A DNA stretch of 30,374 nt from UQRS01 sp050946935 (GCA_050946935.1 JBMNVR010000021.1:1-30374), one strand, 5' to 3'; counted from the first letter of the stretch, positions 7,413 through 15,261 are shown. The notes: generated by a model not told the origin, from the sequence alone. A program made the numbers and translations.

Positions 7413-7903
7413 TTAATCCGATTGCGGAGATTTTAGAAGAAATCCGGAGTGAACTGGAGAAAAGCCCGTATCTCGACGGAAGCGCGGTAATCGCCGGATA
7501 TCCCTCCGCCATCAAGGATGTGCCGTTGCGCCGCTCGATCATTGCGGTCAGCGTCGGCTCGGTTGAGCTGAAGCATGGGGCGCTCGGCGGCTATTTCGGC
7601 CGGTCAGACAGCGGAGAGGAGACCTACGGCCGCAAATGCCGCCTGGAGGTTCAGATGGATATTGCGGTGCCCAAGCTTCTTGGGGGTGAGGTCTGCCATG
7701 AGATGCTGGGTGCTTTGATCTCAGCCCTCATAACGGGGGAGACGGGCAGCGGGGCCATCTCGGTCCGGGCGGGGGAGATTCGCTTTGACCGCAGCCTTGG
7801 TGCGCTGATTTTGCCGGCGACGCTGACAGTCGACGCCATCGTGCGCGAAGGGGCGGCCGACGCCGGGGAAGCCTTCAGCCGATTTATTGTAAGATTCAAA
7901 TAG
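7409..7903 (+). CDS. Tail completion / neck protein (putative)
   Basis: This 164-residue protein occupies the tail-terminator position between connector and sheath. It begins with a helix (NPIAEILEEIRSELEKSP) followed by alternating strands (RRSIIAVSVGSVELKHG, KCRLEVQMDIAVPKL, SAISVRAGEIRFDRSL-like segments). A helix plus mixed sheet is the pattern of gpU/gp17-like tail terminators that cap the tube and join it to the head. Start ATG 7409 overlaps the previous stop. Support is positional and by fold pattern; no diagnostic motif is visible. Confidence 0.55.
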   Translation: MINPIAEILEEIRSELEKSPYLDGSAVIAGYPSAIKDVPLRRSIIAVSVGSVELKHGALGGYFGRSDSGEETYGRKCRLEVQMDIAVPKLLGGEVCHEMLGALISALITGETGSGAISVRAGEIRFDRSLGALILPATLTVDAIVREGAADAGEAFSRFIVRFK

Positions 7904-7914
7904 GGGGAATAAAT

Positions 7915-8928
7915 ATGGCAACCTATGGAGAACGTCCGGGCGTATATATTGACTACGACGCCTCCGCCGTAGTGTCATCGGCCGCGTCGTCACGCAGCGT
8001 GGCACTGCTGTGCAAACTGGACAGCGACGAGACGGTGAAGAGCTTCTACAGCCTGCGCGCGGCGCTGTCCGACCGGGAGGTGGCGGCCGACCCGGATACG
8101 CAGGAGGTGTTGGCGGCGGCTTTTTCGGGCGGCGCGCGGACGGTGTTTCTGCTACCGGCGGCGGAGGATACGGCGGCTGGCTTTGCAGAGGCGATGGCGG
8201 CGGAAGAGAGTTTGGGCACGGCTTCGATTCTGGTGCTTTGCAGCGTAAACGAGGAGGTGCAGATGGCTTTTGCAGATTTTTTGAAGGCTGGCGCCAAGAA
8301 GGGGCGCTCGCGGATCGGATTTACCTATTGCAAAGAGGTCGATACGGCGAAAAAGCGGGCGGCGGTCTGCAACTGCGAGCGGTTGGTGATTACGGCACAG
8401 GGCGGCGCGTTGGCTGCGGCTGCGCTGGCCGCGGCGGTAGCCGCTTCCTCCGTCTCTGATCCGCTGTACGGACTGGAGCTTGCCGGAGCGGGAGGCACGC
8501 TTGCCCGGCTGAGCGAAACTGCGGTGGACGCGATGATTGCCGACGGGGTCACACCTCTGGAAACGGTCGGCGGCAAGGTTTACAGCATCCGCACCGTCAC
8601 GACCAGGACGGCGACCGACGGCGTGGCCGACCGCAGCTTTCTGGATTTGCAGACCGTGCGAATTATCGATCGGGTGCTGGACGGCGTGCGCACCTCTCTC
8701 AGCAGGATGATCGGGGCGGCGCGCAACAGCTCTCGCAGCCGGATGGCAATCGGGACGCAAGCCGGCATCGTGCTGGCGCAGATGCGGCAGGAGGAGCTGC
8801 TTTCCGACTATGACAGCCCGGTGATCGAGGCGAACGCCGACGATCCCTCTGCCTGTGATGTGCTGCTGGCCTTTACGGTGGCGCGGGGAATCAGCCGGAT
8901 TCATATTTCAGCCACCGTTACGGTGTAG
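7915..8928 (+). CDS. Contractile tail sheath protein (compact XkdK/FI-like)
   Basis: The 337-residue protein begins GERPGVYIDYDASAV, the usual sheath opening (x-RPGVYI), and ends with DVLLAFTVARGISRIHISATVTV, the strand that exchanges between sheath subunits. A helical SRMIGAARNSSRSRMAIGTQAGIVLAQM segment precedes it. Together with the following tube gene this marks a contractile tail of the PBSX/Mu type. It is short for the family: PBSX XkdK is over 450 residues, so insertion domains are missing while the core remains. Start ATG 7915 follows AGGGGG by 6 bases. A 12-bp hairpin lies just after the stop. Confidence 0.8.
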   Translation: MATYGERPGVYIDYDASAVVSSAASSRSVALLCKLDSDETVKSFYSLRAALSDREVAADPDTQEVLAAAFSGGARTVFLLPAAEDTAAGFAEAMAAEESLGTASILVLCSVNEEVQMAFADFLKAGAKKGRSRIGFTYCKEVDTAKKRAAVCNCERLVITAQGGALAAAALAAAVAASSVSDPLYGLELAGAGGTLARLSETAVDAMIADGVTPLETVGGKVYSIRTVTTRTATDGVADRSFLDLQTVRIIDRVLDGVRTSLSRMIGAARNSSRSRMAIGTQAGIVLAQMRQEELLSDYDSPVIEANADDPSACDVLLAFTVARGISRIHISATVTV

Positions 8929-8936
8929 GACAGAAG

Positions 8937-8964
8937 AAGGTCTGAAAAATGGTTTTCAGGCCTT
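8937..8964 (+). other. 12-bp RNA hairpin between sheath and tube genes
   Basis: AAGGTCTGAAAA (8937-8948) and TTTTCAGGCCTT (8953-8964) pair over 12 bp with one G-U around the tetraloop ATGG. There is no U-tract after it, so it is not a normal terminator. It may protect or set the processing point of the sheath mRNA. Confidence 0.5.
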
Positions 8965-8986
8965 GTGCGAAAGGATGGTCATACGC

Positions 8987-9370
8987 ATGAGCAATTTTTT
9001 TGTTCCCACAAGCAAGGACATTTATCTGGAGGCGGACGGCGCCCGACTCGGTACGGTGGAAAGTTATAAGTGCTATGCCGCCCGCAAGAGCCGCTCAATC
9101 GAGGCTTTCGGGGAAGAGGAGCCGGTTGCGGCGGTGACCGGACGAACCAGCTATACGCTTGAGCTGTCGCGAGTGGACACCTCTCCCGCTTACAGCGACG
9201 GGGTAGATTTTTATACGTTGGAGGATTTTAATCTGGTGGTGGTCAAACCGGACTGTCGGGTGGTGTATACCGGTTGCCGCTGGTCGGATATTCAGGAAAG
9301 TGCCGAGGTGGGGGCGGCCGTAATCGAAAGGGTCAAGCTTGTCGCGGCCAAAAGGATGGTGCTTCAATGA
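8987..9370 (+). CDS. Tail tube protein (XkdM-like)
   Basis: This 127-residue protein directly follows the sheath gene, the fixed position of the tube subunit in contractile tails. It is beta-rich with an early DIYLEADGARLGTVESYKCYAARKSRSIEAFGE segment (in part: IYLEADGARLGTVESYK) and a late VIERVKLVAAKRMV strand. This is like XkdM-type tubes, whose central loop and strand pattern form the hexameric ring. Alternative in-frame ATG 8975 exists, but AAGGA at 8971-8975 sits in the right zone for ATG 8987. Its stop overlaps the following start by 4 bases. Confidence 0.72.
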   Translation: MSNFFVPTSKDIYLEADGARLGTVESYKCYAARKSRSIEAFGEEEPVAAVTGRTSYTLELSRVDTSPAYSDGVDFYTLEDFNLVVVKPDCRVVYTGCRWSDIQESAEVGAAVIERVKLVAAKRMVLQ

Positions 9371-9948
9371 CGCTGGAAAAGATTCTCGCCTCGCCCGAAA
9401 TTCTGCTTTGCGCGGGAGAGGTAAAATGCCCGGTGACGCTCGGCGGCCGGGAGCTGGAACTGCGGCTTCTGTCGGCGTATGAGGCGGCTGTCTGCCTCCG
9501 GGAGGCGGCGCGGCTGGAGGAAAGGCTGGCCGCTGAGCAACTGGACAACAGCGCGGCGCTGGCTTACGGCGCCTGTCTTTGCGCCGGCAGCCTGTACGAC
9601 GGGCTCGGCCGGGTGTTTGAGACGGGGGACGAAGCGCTGTTGCGCCTGACGGCGGATGAGATTGCGCTGGTTTCCGACCAATACGGCGCGCTGCGCCGGT
9701 CGGATTTCGACATCGACGGCTTGGACGGAGACGGCCTCCATCGGTTAAAGCAGGCGATGGAAAACGCCGCGCTCGGACGAATCCGTTGGCGGGTTCTGCG
9801 GGCGCTGCGCCGTCTGCCGAGCGAGGGAGCGGTCAAACGCATGACCGACGCGCAGTATCTCTATTGTTATATCCAGCTTTTGCTGGATGGCGAGCTGCCG
9901 GACGAGGAAGGAATCAATCTCCGTTTTGCGCGGGAGGAGGACGTGTGA
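9367..9948 (+). CDS. Tail assembly chaperone-position protein (XkdN-like, putative)
   Basis: The 193-residue protein comes right after the tube gene, where XkdN/gpG-type tail assembly chaperones lie. It begins with a beta segment on a core theme (VKCPVTLGGRELELRLLSAYEA) followed by helices, similar to chaperones that coat the tape measure during assembly. The C-terminal part contains MTDAQYLYCYIQLLLDGE. No classic slippery heptamer was found for the programmed frameshift that many relatives use. Its presence without a tape-measure gene is notable, because tape binding is the known job of such proteins. Confidence 0.5.
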   Translation: MTLEKILASPEILLCAGEVKCPVTLGGRELELRLLSAYEAAVCLREAARLEERLAAEQLDNSAALAYGACLCAGSLYDGLGRVFETGDEALLRLTADEIALVSDQYGALRRSDFDIDGLDGDGLHRLKQAMENAALGRIRWRVLRALRRLPSEGAVKRMTDAQYLYCYIQLLLDGELPDEEGINLRFAREEDV

Positions 9949-10247
9949 TGCAATTTGATCTGTTTGAAGCCATGACCGCGTTGACTGCTGCGGTCCGGGC
10001 GGCTTTGCCGGCCGGGACGGTTCCGGTTGGCAGGGAGAAAATGCCTGGCGTGGTACAGGAGGCTCAGTTGGCCGCCGGCTGGATGGCGGCTGCTCCGTTT
10101 GAGGAGAACAGCGCCCTGTCCAGCGCGGAGGTTTTGTCCGTCGCGCCGGATGGCCGGCCGGCCGAGGATCTGCGCGCCCTCTCCGATCGGCTGGAGCTGG
10201 AGGCACTGCGGTATGTACGGTTTCTCGATATGGGGGTGAACACATGA
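9948..10247 (+). CDS. Small protein of unknown function in the tape-measure slot
   Basis: This 99-residue protein lies between the chaperone-like and LysM genes, exactly where PBSX-type clusters carry a tape-measure gene of many hundreds of codons. It is alanine-rich with two likely helices (LFEAMTALTAAVRAAL and LRALSDRLELEALRYVRFL) separated by a Pro/Gly loop. It has no transmembrane segment or long coiled coil. GGGAGGAGG lies 7 bases before ATG 9948, so it is translated independently, and TGATG couples it to the upstream stop. I do not recognise a family. If it were a ruler, 99 residues would span only about 15 nm. Confidence 0.65.
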   Translation: MQFDLFEAMTALTAAVRAALPAGTVPVGREKMPGVVQEAQLAAGWMAAAPFEENSALSSAEVLSVAPDGRPAEDLRALSDRLELEALRYVRFLDMGVNT

Positions 10248-10759
10248 CCAAGCTGCAATTCCGGGATTTTTCCTTTCCGCACAATCCCAAAACGCTGAGG
10301 GTGGCCTACAGCCGTAATTTCAAGGTGTTTCGCCCTCCGCTGCGGGAGGCGGTGCTGCAAAGACTCGGCCGGGATTTCCGGGTGATTACCGGCGGCGGAG
10401 AATTTTACGGGGAGGATGCCTTTCCGCAGTTTCTGCGGCTGGCGGTCCAGTTTGAGCAGGAACAGCAGGGCGTTTTGATCCTGCCCGGCTTCGACCCGTT
10501 TTACGCCTGGTTCAAGTCTCTCAAGCTGATCGGGGAGGCAGGTACCGGCGTACTGGAATACGCCTTTGAATTCTGGGAGCTTCCCGCTCAAACGGTGGAA
10601 ACCTCTGTGGCCGAAAGCCGGTACCTCCCGGCTGAGGGGGAGACGCTTTGGACCATATCGGCGGCGACCGGCGTTTCGGTGGAACGACTGTTGGCACTCA
10701 ACGCGTATATCCGCAATCCGTTTGACGTGACGCCGGGACGGGAGGTGGCGCTGGTATGA
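10244..10759 (+). CDS. LysM-containing tail protein (XkdP-like)
   Basis: The 171-residue protein ends in a clear LysM module (about 127-171: YLPAEGETLWTISAATGVS, then LLALNAYIRNPFDVTPGREV), the small fold that binds N-acetylglucosamine polymers or acts as a docking unit. In PBSX, XkdP carries a LysM and sits just before the hub gene XkdQ, and the order here is the same. Such proteins act at the tube-baseplate junction. The N-terminal part starts with FRDFSFPHNPKTLRV, common in XkdP-like proteins. Start ATG 10244 overlaps the previous stop by 4 bases. Confidence 0.72.
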   Translation: MTKLQFRDFSFPHNPKTLRVAYSRNFKVFRPPLREAVLQRLGRDFRVITGGGEFYGEDAFPQFLRLAVQFEQEQQGVLILPGFDPFYAWFKSLKLIGEAGTGVLEYAFEFWELPAQTVETSVAESRYLPAEGETLWTISAATGVSVERLLALNAYIRNPFDVTPGREVALV

Positions 10760-11685
10760 TGATCGACGCGTATACGAAGGACGGTGCGCTAACCACCTTT
10801 GACGCGCCGCTGTCGGTGGAGATCAGCGACGATCTGTATGCCGCCGGTACGCTGCGCTGCACCGTTTTGGTGGAGACCGTCCCGGCCGATTTTGTAAAGG
10901 CACGGGTGACCCACGATGGCTGGACGTTGTTCTGCGGCCCCGTGGATAAGCAGACCTTTGCCTGTAGCGAGGCCGGACGGTTTCTCACCCTGGAGGCGCG
11001 GGACTACACCGCCCTCCTTCTCGATAACGAGGCGCAGCCTGGGCTGTACGAGACGATTTCGATGAATGATGTGTATTACAACCATATCCGCCGGTACGGG
11101 CTGGAGCGCGCGATCTCACAAAACCCGCGGCTGCAAAGACAGTTTACCGTGACCAAGGGAATGAGCGAGTTCGAGGTGGTGGAAAAATTCTGCCGTCTGG
11201 CGGGTCTTCCGCGCCCCTTTGCGGATGAGAAGGGACGGCTGGCTTTGCGAAATTATAACGATCAGACCAGCCTCCCTAAAAACGGCGGGACGATTTTTTC
11301 GGCCGAGAAGATCATCGCCCGTTACAAGCCGCTGTCGGAGATTCTTCTCAGCGATCCCGTAACCCGGGCGTACAGCGTTTCGATACGAGGCACGGCATCC
11401 CCGGCTAAGGAGGTCAAGCGCCGCCGGCTTCGGCGGATGTACACTCTGACTGCCGGCGAACAGCAGGAAGAGGCCCGGCTGCTTCTGTCCGAAAGTCTGT
11501 TGGGCAGCCGGATATATCAGGTCAAGGTGTCCGGGGTGGATCGAGCGGCGGTAGGCGCGAAGACCGGGTTTTCATTTGACGGCCTTGCGGTGCGGGATCT
11601 TCGCATTGTCGAGCGGGAAATCCATTATGGCACGGATGGAATCTATACGCTTTTCCGGATGTATCCGGCCGAGGATATCTGCTGA
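10756..11685 (+). CDS. Baseplate hub protein, gpD/XkdQ-like
   Basis: The 309-residue protein reads as a late-control-D (gpD/gp27-type) hub. An N-terminal beta part with SVEISDDLYAAGTLRCTVLVE is followed by a central TLEARDYTALLLDNEA strand pair and a helical insertion (SMNDVYYNHIRRYGL). A TKGMSEFEVVEKFCRLAGLPRPFADEKGRLALRNYN segment (quoted here in part: MSEFEVVEKFCRLAGLP) is typical of these hubs. The hub joins the tube to the spike. Start ATG 10756 overlaps the previous stop (ATGATG). All expected parts seem present and of normal length. Confidence 0.75.
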   Translation: MMIDAYTKDGALTTFDAPLSVEISDDLYAAGTLRCTVLVETVPADFVKARVTHDGWTLFCGPVDKQTFACSEAGRFLTLEARDYTALLLDNEAQPGLYETISMNDVYYNHIRRYGLERAISQNPRLQRQFTVTKGMSEFEVVEKFCRLAGLPRPFADEKGRLALRNYNDQTSLPKNGGTIFSAEKIIARYKPLSEILLSDPVTRAYSVSIRGTASPAKEVKRRRLRRMYTLTAGEQQEEARLLLSESLLGSRIYQVKVSGVDRAAVGAKTGFSFDGLAVRDLRIVEREIHYGTDGIYTLFRMYPAEDIC

Positions 11686-11714
11686 CGGCACGGTGGTGAC
11701 AGACAGGTCTGCGG

Positions 11715-12149
11715 ATGCCTCTCGGGGCGCAAAGCATAGCGGAAATTTCAGAGGAAAGGGCGCCTTTGGATGCAAGGGCGGGGTTGATGGATATGTGGAT
11801 GACGCAACAGCTTTTACCGGAAGGGCGGGAGAACGGCCTGTATGGTGTCATTGAAACTGACGCGGCCGGCCGGCTCTTTTTGAACGACGGGCGGCCCCTG
11901 CCGCTGTCGGGAGTTTTGACGCCTTATGGGTATCTGGCTCTGCCGGCGGTTGGAAGTGCGGGGCGCGCGGCGCCGGACGGGGAGGATGGCTATCTTCTTG
12001 CCGGCGTCATCGCCGCCGCGGAAGATTTGGAACCGGGAGAGATTCGGATCTCTTCGGCCGGCGGGGCTTATATCCTGCTGAAAAACAGCGGCGAAGTGAT
12101 TATTAATGGAATGAAGATCGGGGCCGACGGACAGATTGTGAGCGAATAG
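11715..12149 (+). CDS. Baseplate spike protein, gpV/gp45-like (putative)
   Basis: This 144-residue protein has an OB-like start (GLYGVIETDAAGRLFLNDGR) and ends in the short beta-helix motif seen in phage spikes: GEIRISSAGGAYILLKNSG followed by EVIINGMKI. It lies between hub and wedge genes, as the puncturing device does in P2-, Mu- and PBSX-type clusters (XkdR position). The trimeric tip would pierce a cell envelope. The ribosome site before ATG 11715 is weak (AGG 8 bases upstream), and ATG codons further in (near 11787) are alternative starts. Confidence 0.62.
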   Translation: MPLGAQSIAEISEERAPLDARAGLMDMWMTQQLLPEGRENGLYGVIETDAAGRLFLNDGRPLPLSGVLTPYGYLALPAVGSAGRAAPDGEDGYLLAGVIAAAEDLEPGEIRISSAGGAYILLKNSGEVIINGMKIGADGQIVSE

Positions 12150-12211
12150 AACCGGCTGCGGCGGATCGGGCGTGTGGAAAACGGCCGGATTTTCTCAGCC
12201 GTGAGGAAGGA

Positions 12212-12550
12212 ATGCGTGATATGGATTTGAAGTTATATGAGGGAGACTTTGTCCCCGCCGGGACGGATTTCGCTGTCGTCTCCGGACGGGAAGAACTGTT
12301 GCAGCGGGCGCTGATCCGCCTCGCGGTCAAAAAGGGAAGCTTTGCACTGCTGCCTGAATTCGGCAGCGAGTTGTATAAACTCCGGACGCAGGGCGGGACC
12401 GATCTTGCGGCGAGGGCGCGGACCTATGCCAATGCGGCACTGCTGCCCATGGGGCTGGAGGTAGAGAGCGTACTGGCCGGCGGGGAGGGGGACGCGCTGA
12501 CTCTGGAATTTTTTATCGGCGGCGGGGGCAATCTCTCGCTGACCGTGTAG
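12212..12550 (+). CDS. Baseplate wedge protein, gp25/gpW-like (XkdS-like)
   Basis: The 112-residue protein shows the gp25-like / DUF2634 pattern: GREELLQRALIRLAVKKGSFALLPEFGSEL (quoted in part: QRALIRLAVKKGSFALLP), where the early strand, helix and PEFGSEL follow the lysozyme-like wedge fold. It nucleates sheath assembly at the baseplate. AGGAAGG lies at 12204-12210. Start ATG 12212 is very close to it, so the in-frame ATG at 12221 (MDLKLYEGDF) is a real alternative. Length is normal for the family. Confidence 0.72.
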   Translation: MRDMDLKLYEGDFVPAGTDFAVVSGREELLQRALIRLAVKKGSFALLPEFGSELYKLRTQGGTDLAARARTYANAALLPMGLEVESVLAGGEGDALTLEFFIGGGGNLSLTV

Positions 12551-12568
12551 AAGGGAAGGATGACAGGT

Positions 12569-13648
12569 ATGGCTTTGATCGAAGAAATAACCTATGAAAG
12601 CGTTTTGGAAGAAATGCTGGCTGCGTATGAGGCCGAGGCCGGATTTGCGCCGGATGAGGCGTCGGATATATCCATCCGGCTGCGGGTGCTGGCCTCTCAG
12701 ATTCACAGCGCGGCCGAGACCGGCAAGTGGCTGCTGCGGCAGATGTTTTTCTCCACGGCCGAGGGGGAATATCTTGACCGGCACGCCGGGCTGCAGGGAA
12801 TTTCCAGAAACGTGGGGAGCTGCGCCGAGGGTCGGGTGACCTTCCGGCTGGCCGGGAAGCTCGGGTATGACGTGACGATTCCGGAGGGGCTGGTCTGTGC
12901 GACCTCGGACGCCGAGCCGATTCGGTATCTTGTTGTATCGGGCGGCAGTATTCCGGCGGGGTCGTATGAAACCACGTTGGATGTGGTGGCGGAAGAGCCG
13001 GGCGTGGCCGGCAATATTAAAAGCGGCCGGGTATCGGTTGTGGTCTCACCCCCCAGTGCCGGGATGACCTGCCGCAACTCCTTTGCGTTTTCGGGCGGCA
13101 GCGATCGGGAGGATGACGAGACCCTGCGCGAGCGGATCGCTTCGGCGCTGCAGGAACCGTCCAACGGCACCAACGCCGCTTTTTATGTTTCCGAGGCGCT
13201 CAAAGTATCCGGCGTACAGTCGGCGGTCGCCGTGCCGCGCGCGGACGGGCGGGGAACCGTTTCGGTGTATGCGGCCGGCGTCGGAAAGACAGCCGACAGC
13301 ACGATGCTGGCTGCAATCTCCGCCCGTTTGGACAGTCTGCGGGAAATCAATGTGGATGTGTCGGTCCTGGCGGCGACTGAGCGCGAGATTCCGGTTTCGA
13401 TCAAGATCAAACCGTCCGACGGGTATCTGTTCTCGGAAATTTCGGCCGCCTGCTATGCGGCGGTGACCGACTACTTCAACCACCTCATGATTGGAGAGTC
13501 GTTCCGTCTCAACCGGCTGGGAAACATGCTGCTCGCCTGTGAAGGGGTGGAGGATTATACCTTCCTGGCGCCGACGTCCAATATCTCGGTCGCGTCGACG
13601 GCGTTGGGCGTGCCGGGCAATATTACCGTAGCGGAGTGGGTGGAATAA
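12569..13648 (+). CDS. Baseplate J-like protein (XkdT-like)
   Basis: The 359-residue protein is a clear baseplate J homologue. It has the N-terminal helical start (YESVLEEMLAAYEAE), GEYLDRHAGLQGISRN, a GRVTFRLAGKLGYDVTIPEG strand block and GSYETTLDVVAEEPGVAGNI. A characteristic ETLRERIASALQEPSNGTNAA segment (here DDETLRERI...EPSNGTNAAFYVSEAL) follows. J proteins form the wedge arms that tie baseplate, sheath and fibres together. Start ATG 12569 has AAGGGAAGGA 8 bases upstream and is preferred to ATG 12560, which abuts it. Length is normal for the family. Confidence 0.85.
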   Translation: MALIEEITYESVLEEMLAAYEAEAGFAPDEASDISIRLRVLASQIHSAAETGKWLLRQMFFSTAEGEYLDRHAGLQGISRNVGSCAEGRVTFRLAGKLGYDVTIPEGLVCATSDAEPIRYLVVSGGSIPAGSYETTLDVVAEEPGVAGNIKSGRVSVVVSPPSAGMTCRNSFAFSGGSDREDDETLRERIASALQEPSNGTNAAFYVSEALKVSGVQSAVAVPRADGRGTVSVYAAGVGKTADSTMLAAISARLDSLREINVDVSVLAATEREIPVSIKIKPSDGYLFSEISAACYAAVTDYFNHLMIGESFRLNRLGNMLLACEGVEDYTFLAPTSNISVASTALGVPGNITVAEWVE

Positions 13649-13649
13649 A

Positions 13650-14231
13650 ATGAACAGCTTGGAAACCATGATCTCCCTTTTAAAGCCGACCGGACTGTAT
13701 AAGCTGGACGACAGCTATGTTTTCTGCGAGCTGAAGGCGGAAGCGGCCGGCCTCGACCGGCTCTTTGCGGCTTTGGACGAGCTGCTGCGGGAGTGCTTTC
13801 CCCAAACGGCGGAGGAAGAGGGCCTGCGCGTATATGAGCGGGTGATGCATCTCGGCGGCATTCCGGAGAGCACGGCCGCCCGGCAGAACCGGATTACCGG
13901 GGCGTTGTCCCTCTGCGGGCGGGACAAGACCCTCTCCGCCGTTGAGGCGGGCGGCCGCATCTTCGGCACCGACTGGACCATTACCGAAAATCCGTCGGAA
14001 GAAAGCCTTTCGGTTTCGGGAGAGGGCTTCAGCCTTCCTTATGATGCGGCGGACGATATTTTTGCTATGCTCGGCAGCCTGCTTCCGGCACATCTTGAAG
14101 CTTCGTTCAGTCTGCATGTCGCGACCTGGTATACCTGGAACCGACTGGGCAAAACCTTCTCGGAGCTGGACGCGGAAAACCGAAGCTTCACCGGATGGGA
14201 CGCCACGGCAAATTTGACCGGCAGCCTGTAA
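13650..14231 (+). CDS. gpI/XkdU-like tail protein (DUF2313 type)
   Basis: The 193-residue protein follows baseplate J with a 1-base gap, the fixed place of the gpI/XkdU protein that links the baseplate to tail fibres. It contains a helical N-terminus (LFAALDELLRECFPQTAEEEGLRVYE), a characteristic segment R-x-N-R-I-T-G-A and a beta end (FSLHVATWYTW). In phages the next gene is normally a fibre; here the next gene is the S1-domain protein. It therefore closes the recognisable tail module. Length is normal. Confidence 0.72.
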   Translation: MNSLETMISLLKPTGLYKLDDSYVFCELKAEAAGLDRLFAALDELLRECFPQTAEEEGLRVYERVMHLGGIPESTAARQNRITGALSLCGRDKTLSAVEAGGRIFGTDWTITENPSEESLSVSGEGFSLPYDAADDIFAMLGSLLPAHLEASFSLHVATWYTWNRLGKTFSELDAENRSFTGWDATANLTGSL

Positions 14232-14299
14232 TTCGCGCGGTATAAACGGGTGCAAAATGGCATAGTATTACTCGGACAGTAAAAAGGGAGGTATACAAA

Positions 14300-15244
14300 A
14301 TGAGAACATATTTACCTGAGGGCAGAAACCTGAACACCCTGAAAAACCGGCAGTATTTAAGTTCTCCGGCCGCTGTGGCCGAGGCGGCCGCGAAGGGTGA
14401 GATTCTCGAGGCAATGGTTTTGCTGTGCGACCTGAAGCACAATCTGATCGTGGACCTTGGCTGTATGCGGGGCGTCATCCCGCGGGAGGAGGGGGCCATC
14501 GGCATTGCGGAGGGGAGCGTGCGCGACATCGCCTTGATTTCCAGGGTGGGGAAGGCGGTCTCCTTCGTGGTCAGTGCGATCAAAACGGATGAGGATGGAA
14601 AGCTGTACGCCATCCTGTCCCGCCGGGCGGCGCAGGAAAAATGCCGGGCGGAATACGTTTCCGTGCTGGAGGTCGGCAGGGTGATCGACGCGCGGATTAC
14701 CCATCTTGAAAATTTCGGGGCTTTTTGCGATATCGGCTGCGGTGTGATTTCCCTGTTGCCGATCGACGCCATCTCGGTGTCGCGGATTTCACATCCCGCC
14801 GACCGGTTCAGCCCGGGCGACGATATCCGCGCGGTGGTCAAGGGAATCGACGCACAGGGGCGGATATCCCTTTCGCATAAGGAGCTGCTCGGCAGTTGGG
14901 AGGAAAACGCCGCCCGTTTCTCGCTGGGAGAGACGGTAACCGGCATTGTCCGTTCGGTGGAGGAATACGGCGTCTTTGTCGAGCTTGCACCCAACCTTGC
15001 GGGACTGGCCGAGCCGCGCGTCGGGGTACGCCCCGGGCAGATGGCCAGCGCCTATATCAAAAACCTGCTGCCGGAAAAAATGAAGGTTAAATTAATTATT
15101 ATTGACGCTTTTGACGCGGAATATACAAAAAAACCAATCGAATATTTTTTTGACGGCGATTTTTTGGAAAAATGGCGCTATTCTCCCGAAAAATGCGATA
15201 AATCGGTCGAGACGGTTTTCGTTTCCTCCGGCGTCGTGTGCTGA
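14300..15244 (+). CDS. S1-domain RNA-binding protein with three S1-like domains
   Basis: The 314-residue protein carries three S1/OB-fold units: about 32-110 (VDLGCMRGVIPREEG), 123-195 (VLEVGRVIDARITHLENFGAFCDIGCG) and 207-272 (LGETVTGIVRSVEEYGVFVELAPN). The middle and last keep the S1 pattern G-x-V-x-x-x-x-x-GxFV-type glycine/aromatic core. Such proteins bind single-stranded RNA and aid translation, decay or transcript control. AAAGGGAGG lies 7 bases before ATG 14300. No terminator or clear promoter separates it from the tail genes 68 bases upstream, and a strong terminator follows, so it is probably co-transcribed with the cluster. It could equally be a host gene whose neighbourhood received the cluster. 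Confidence 0.82.
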   Translation: MRTYLPEGRNLNTLKNRQYLSSPAAVAEAAAKGEILEAMVLLCDLKHNLIVDLGCMRGVIPREEGAIGIAEGSVRDIALISRVGKAVSFVVSAIKTDEDGKLYAILSRRAAQEKCRAEYVSVLEVGRVIDARITHLENFGAFCDIGCGVISLLPIDAISVSRISHPADRFSPGDDIRAVVKGIDAQGRISLSHKELLGSWEENAARFSLGETVTGIVRSVEEYGVFVELAPNLAGLAEPRVGVRPGQMASAYIKNLLPEKMKVKLIIIDAFDAEYTKKPIEYFFDGDFLEKWRYSPEKCDKSVETVFVSSGVVC

Positions 15245-15261
15245 ATTCCGACCCAGTCATC

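Noticed and set aside
9786..10247. Frame open upstream of 9948 suggesting a -1 frameshift fusion of the chaperone and the 99-residue protein
   Set aside because: No convincing slippery heptamer was seen before the overlap, and ATG 9948 has its own strong GGGAGGAGG site. A frameshift remains possible but is not supported.
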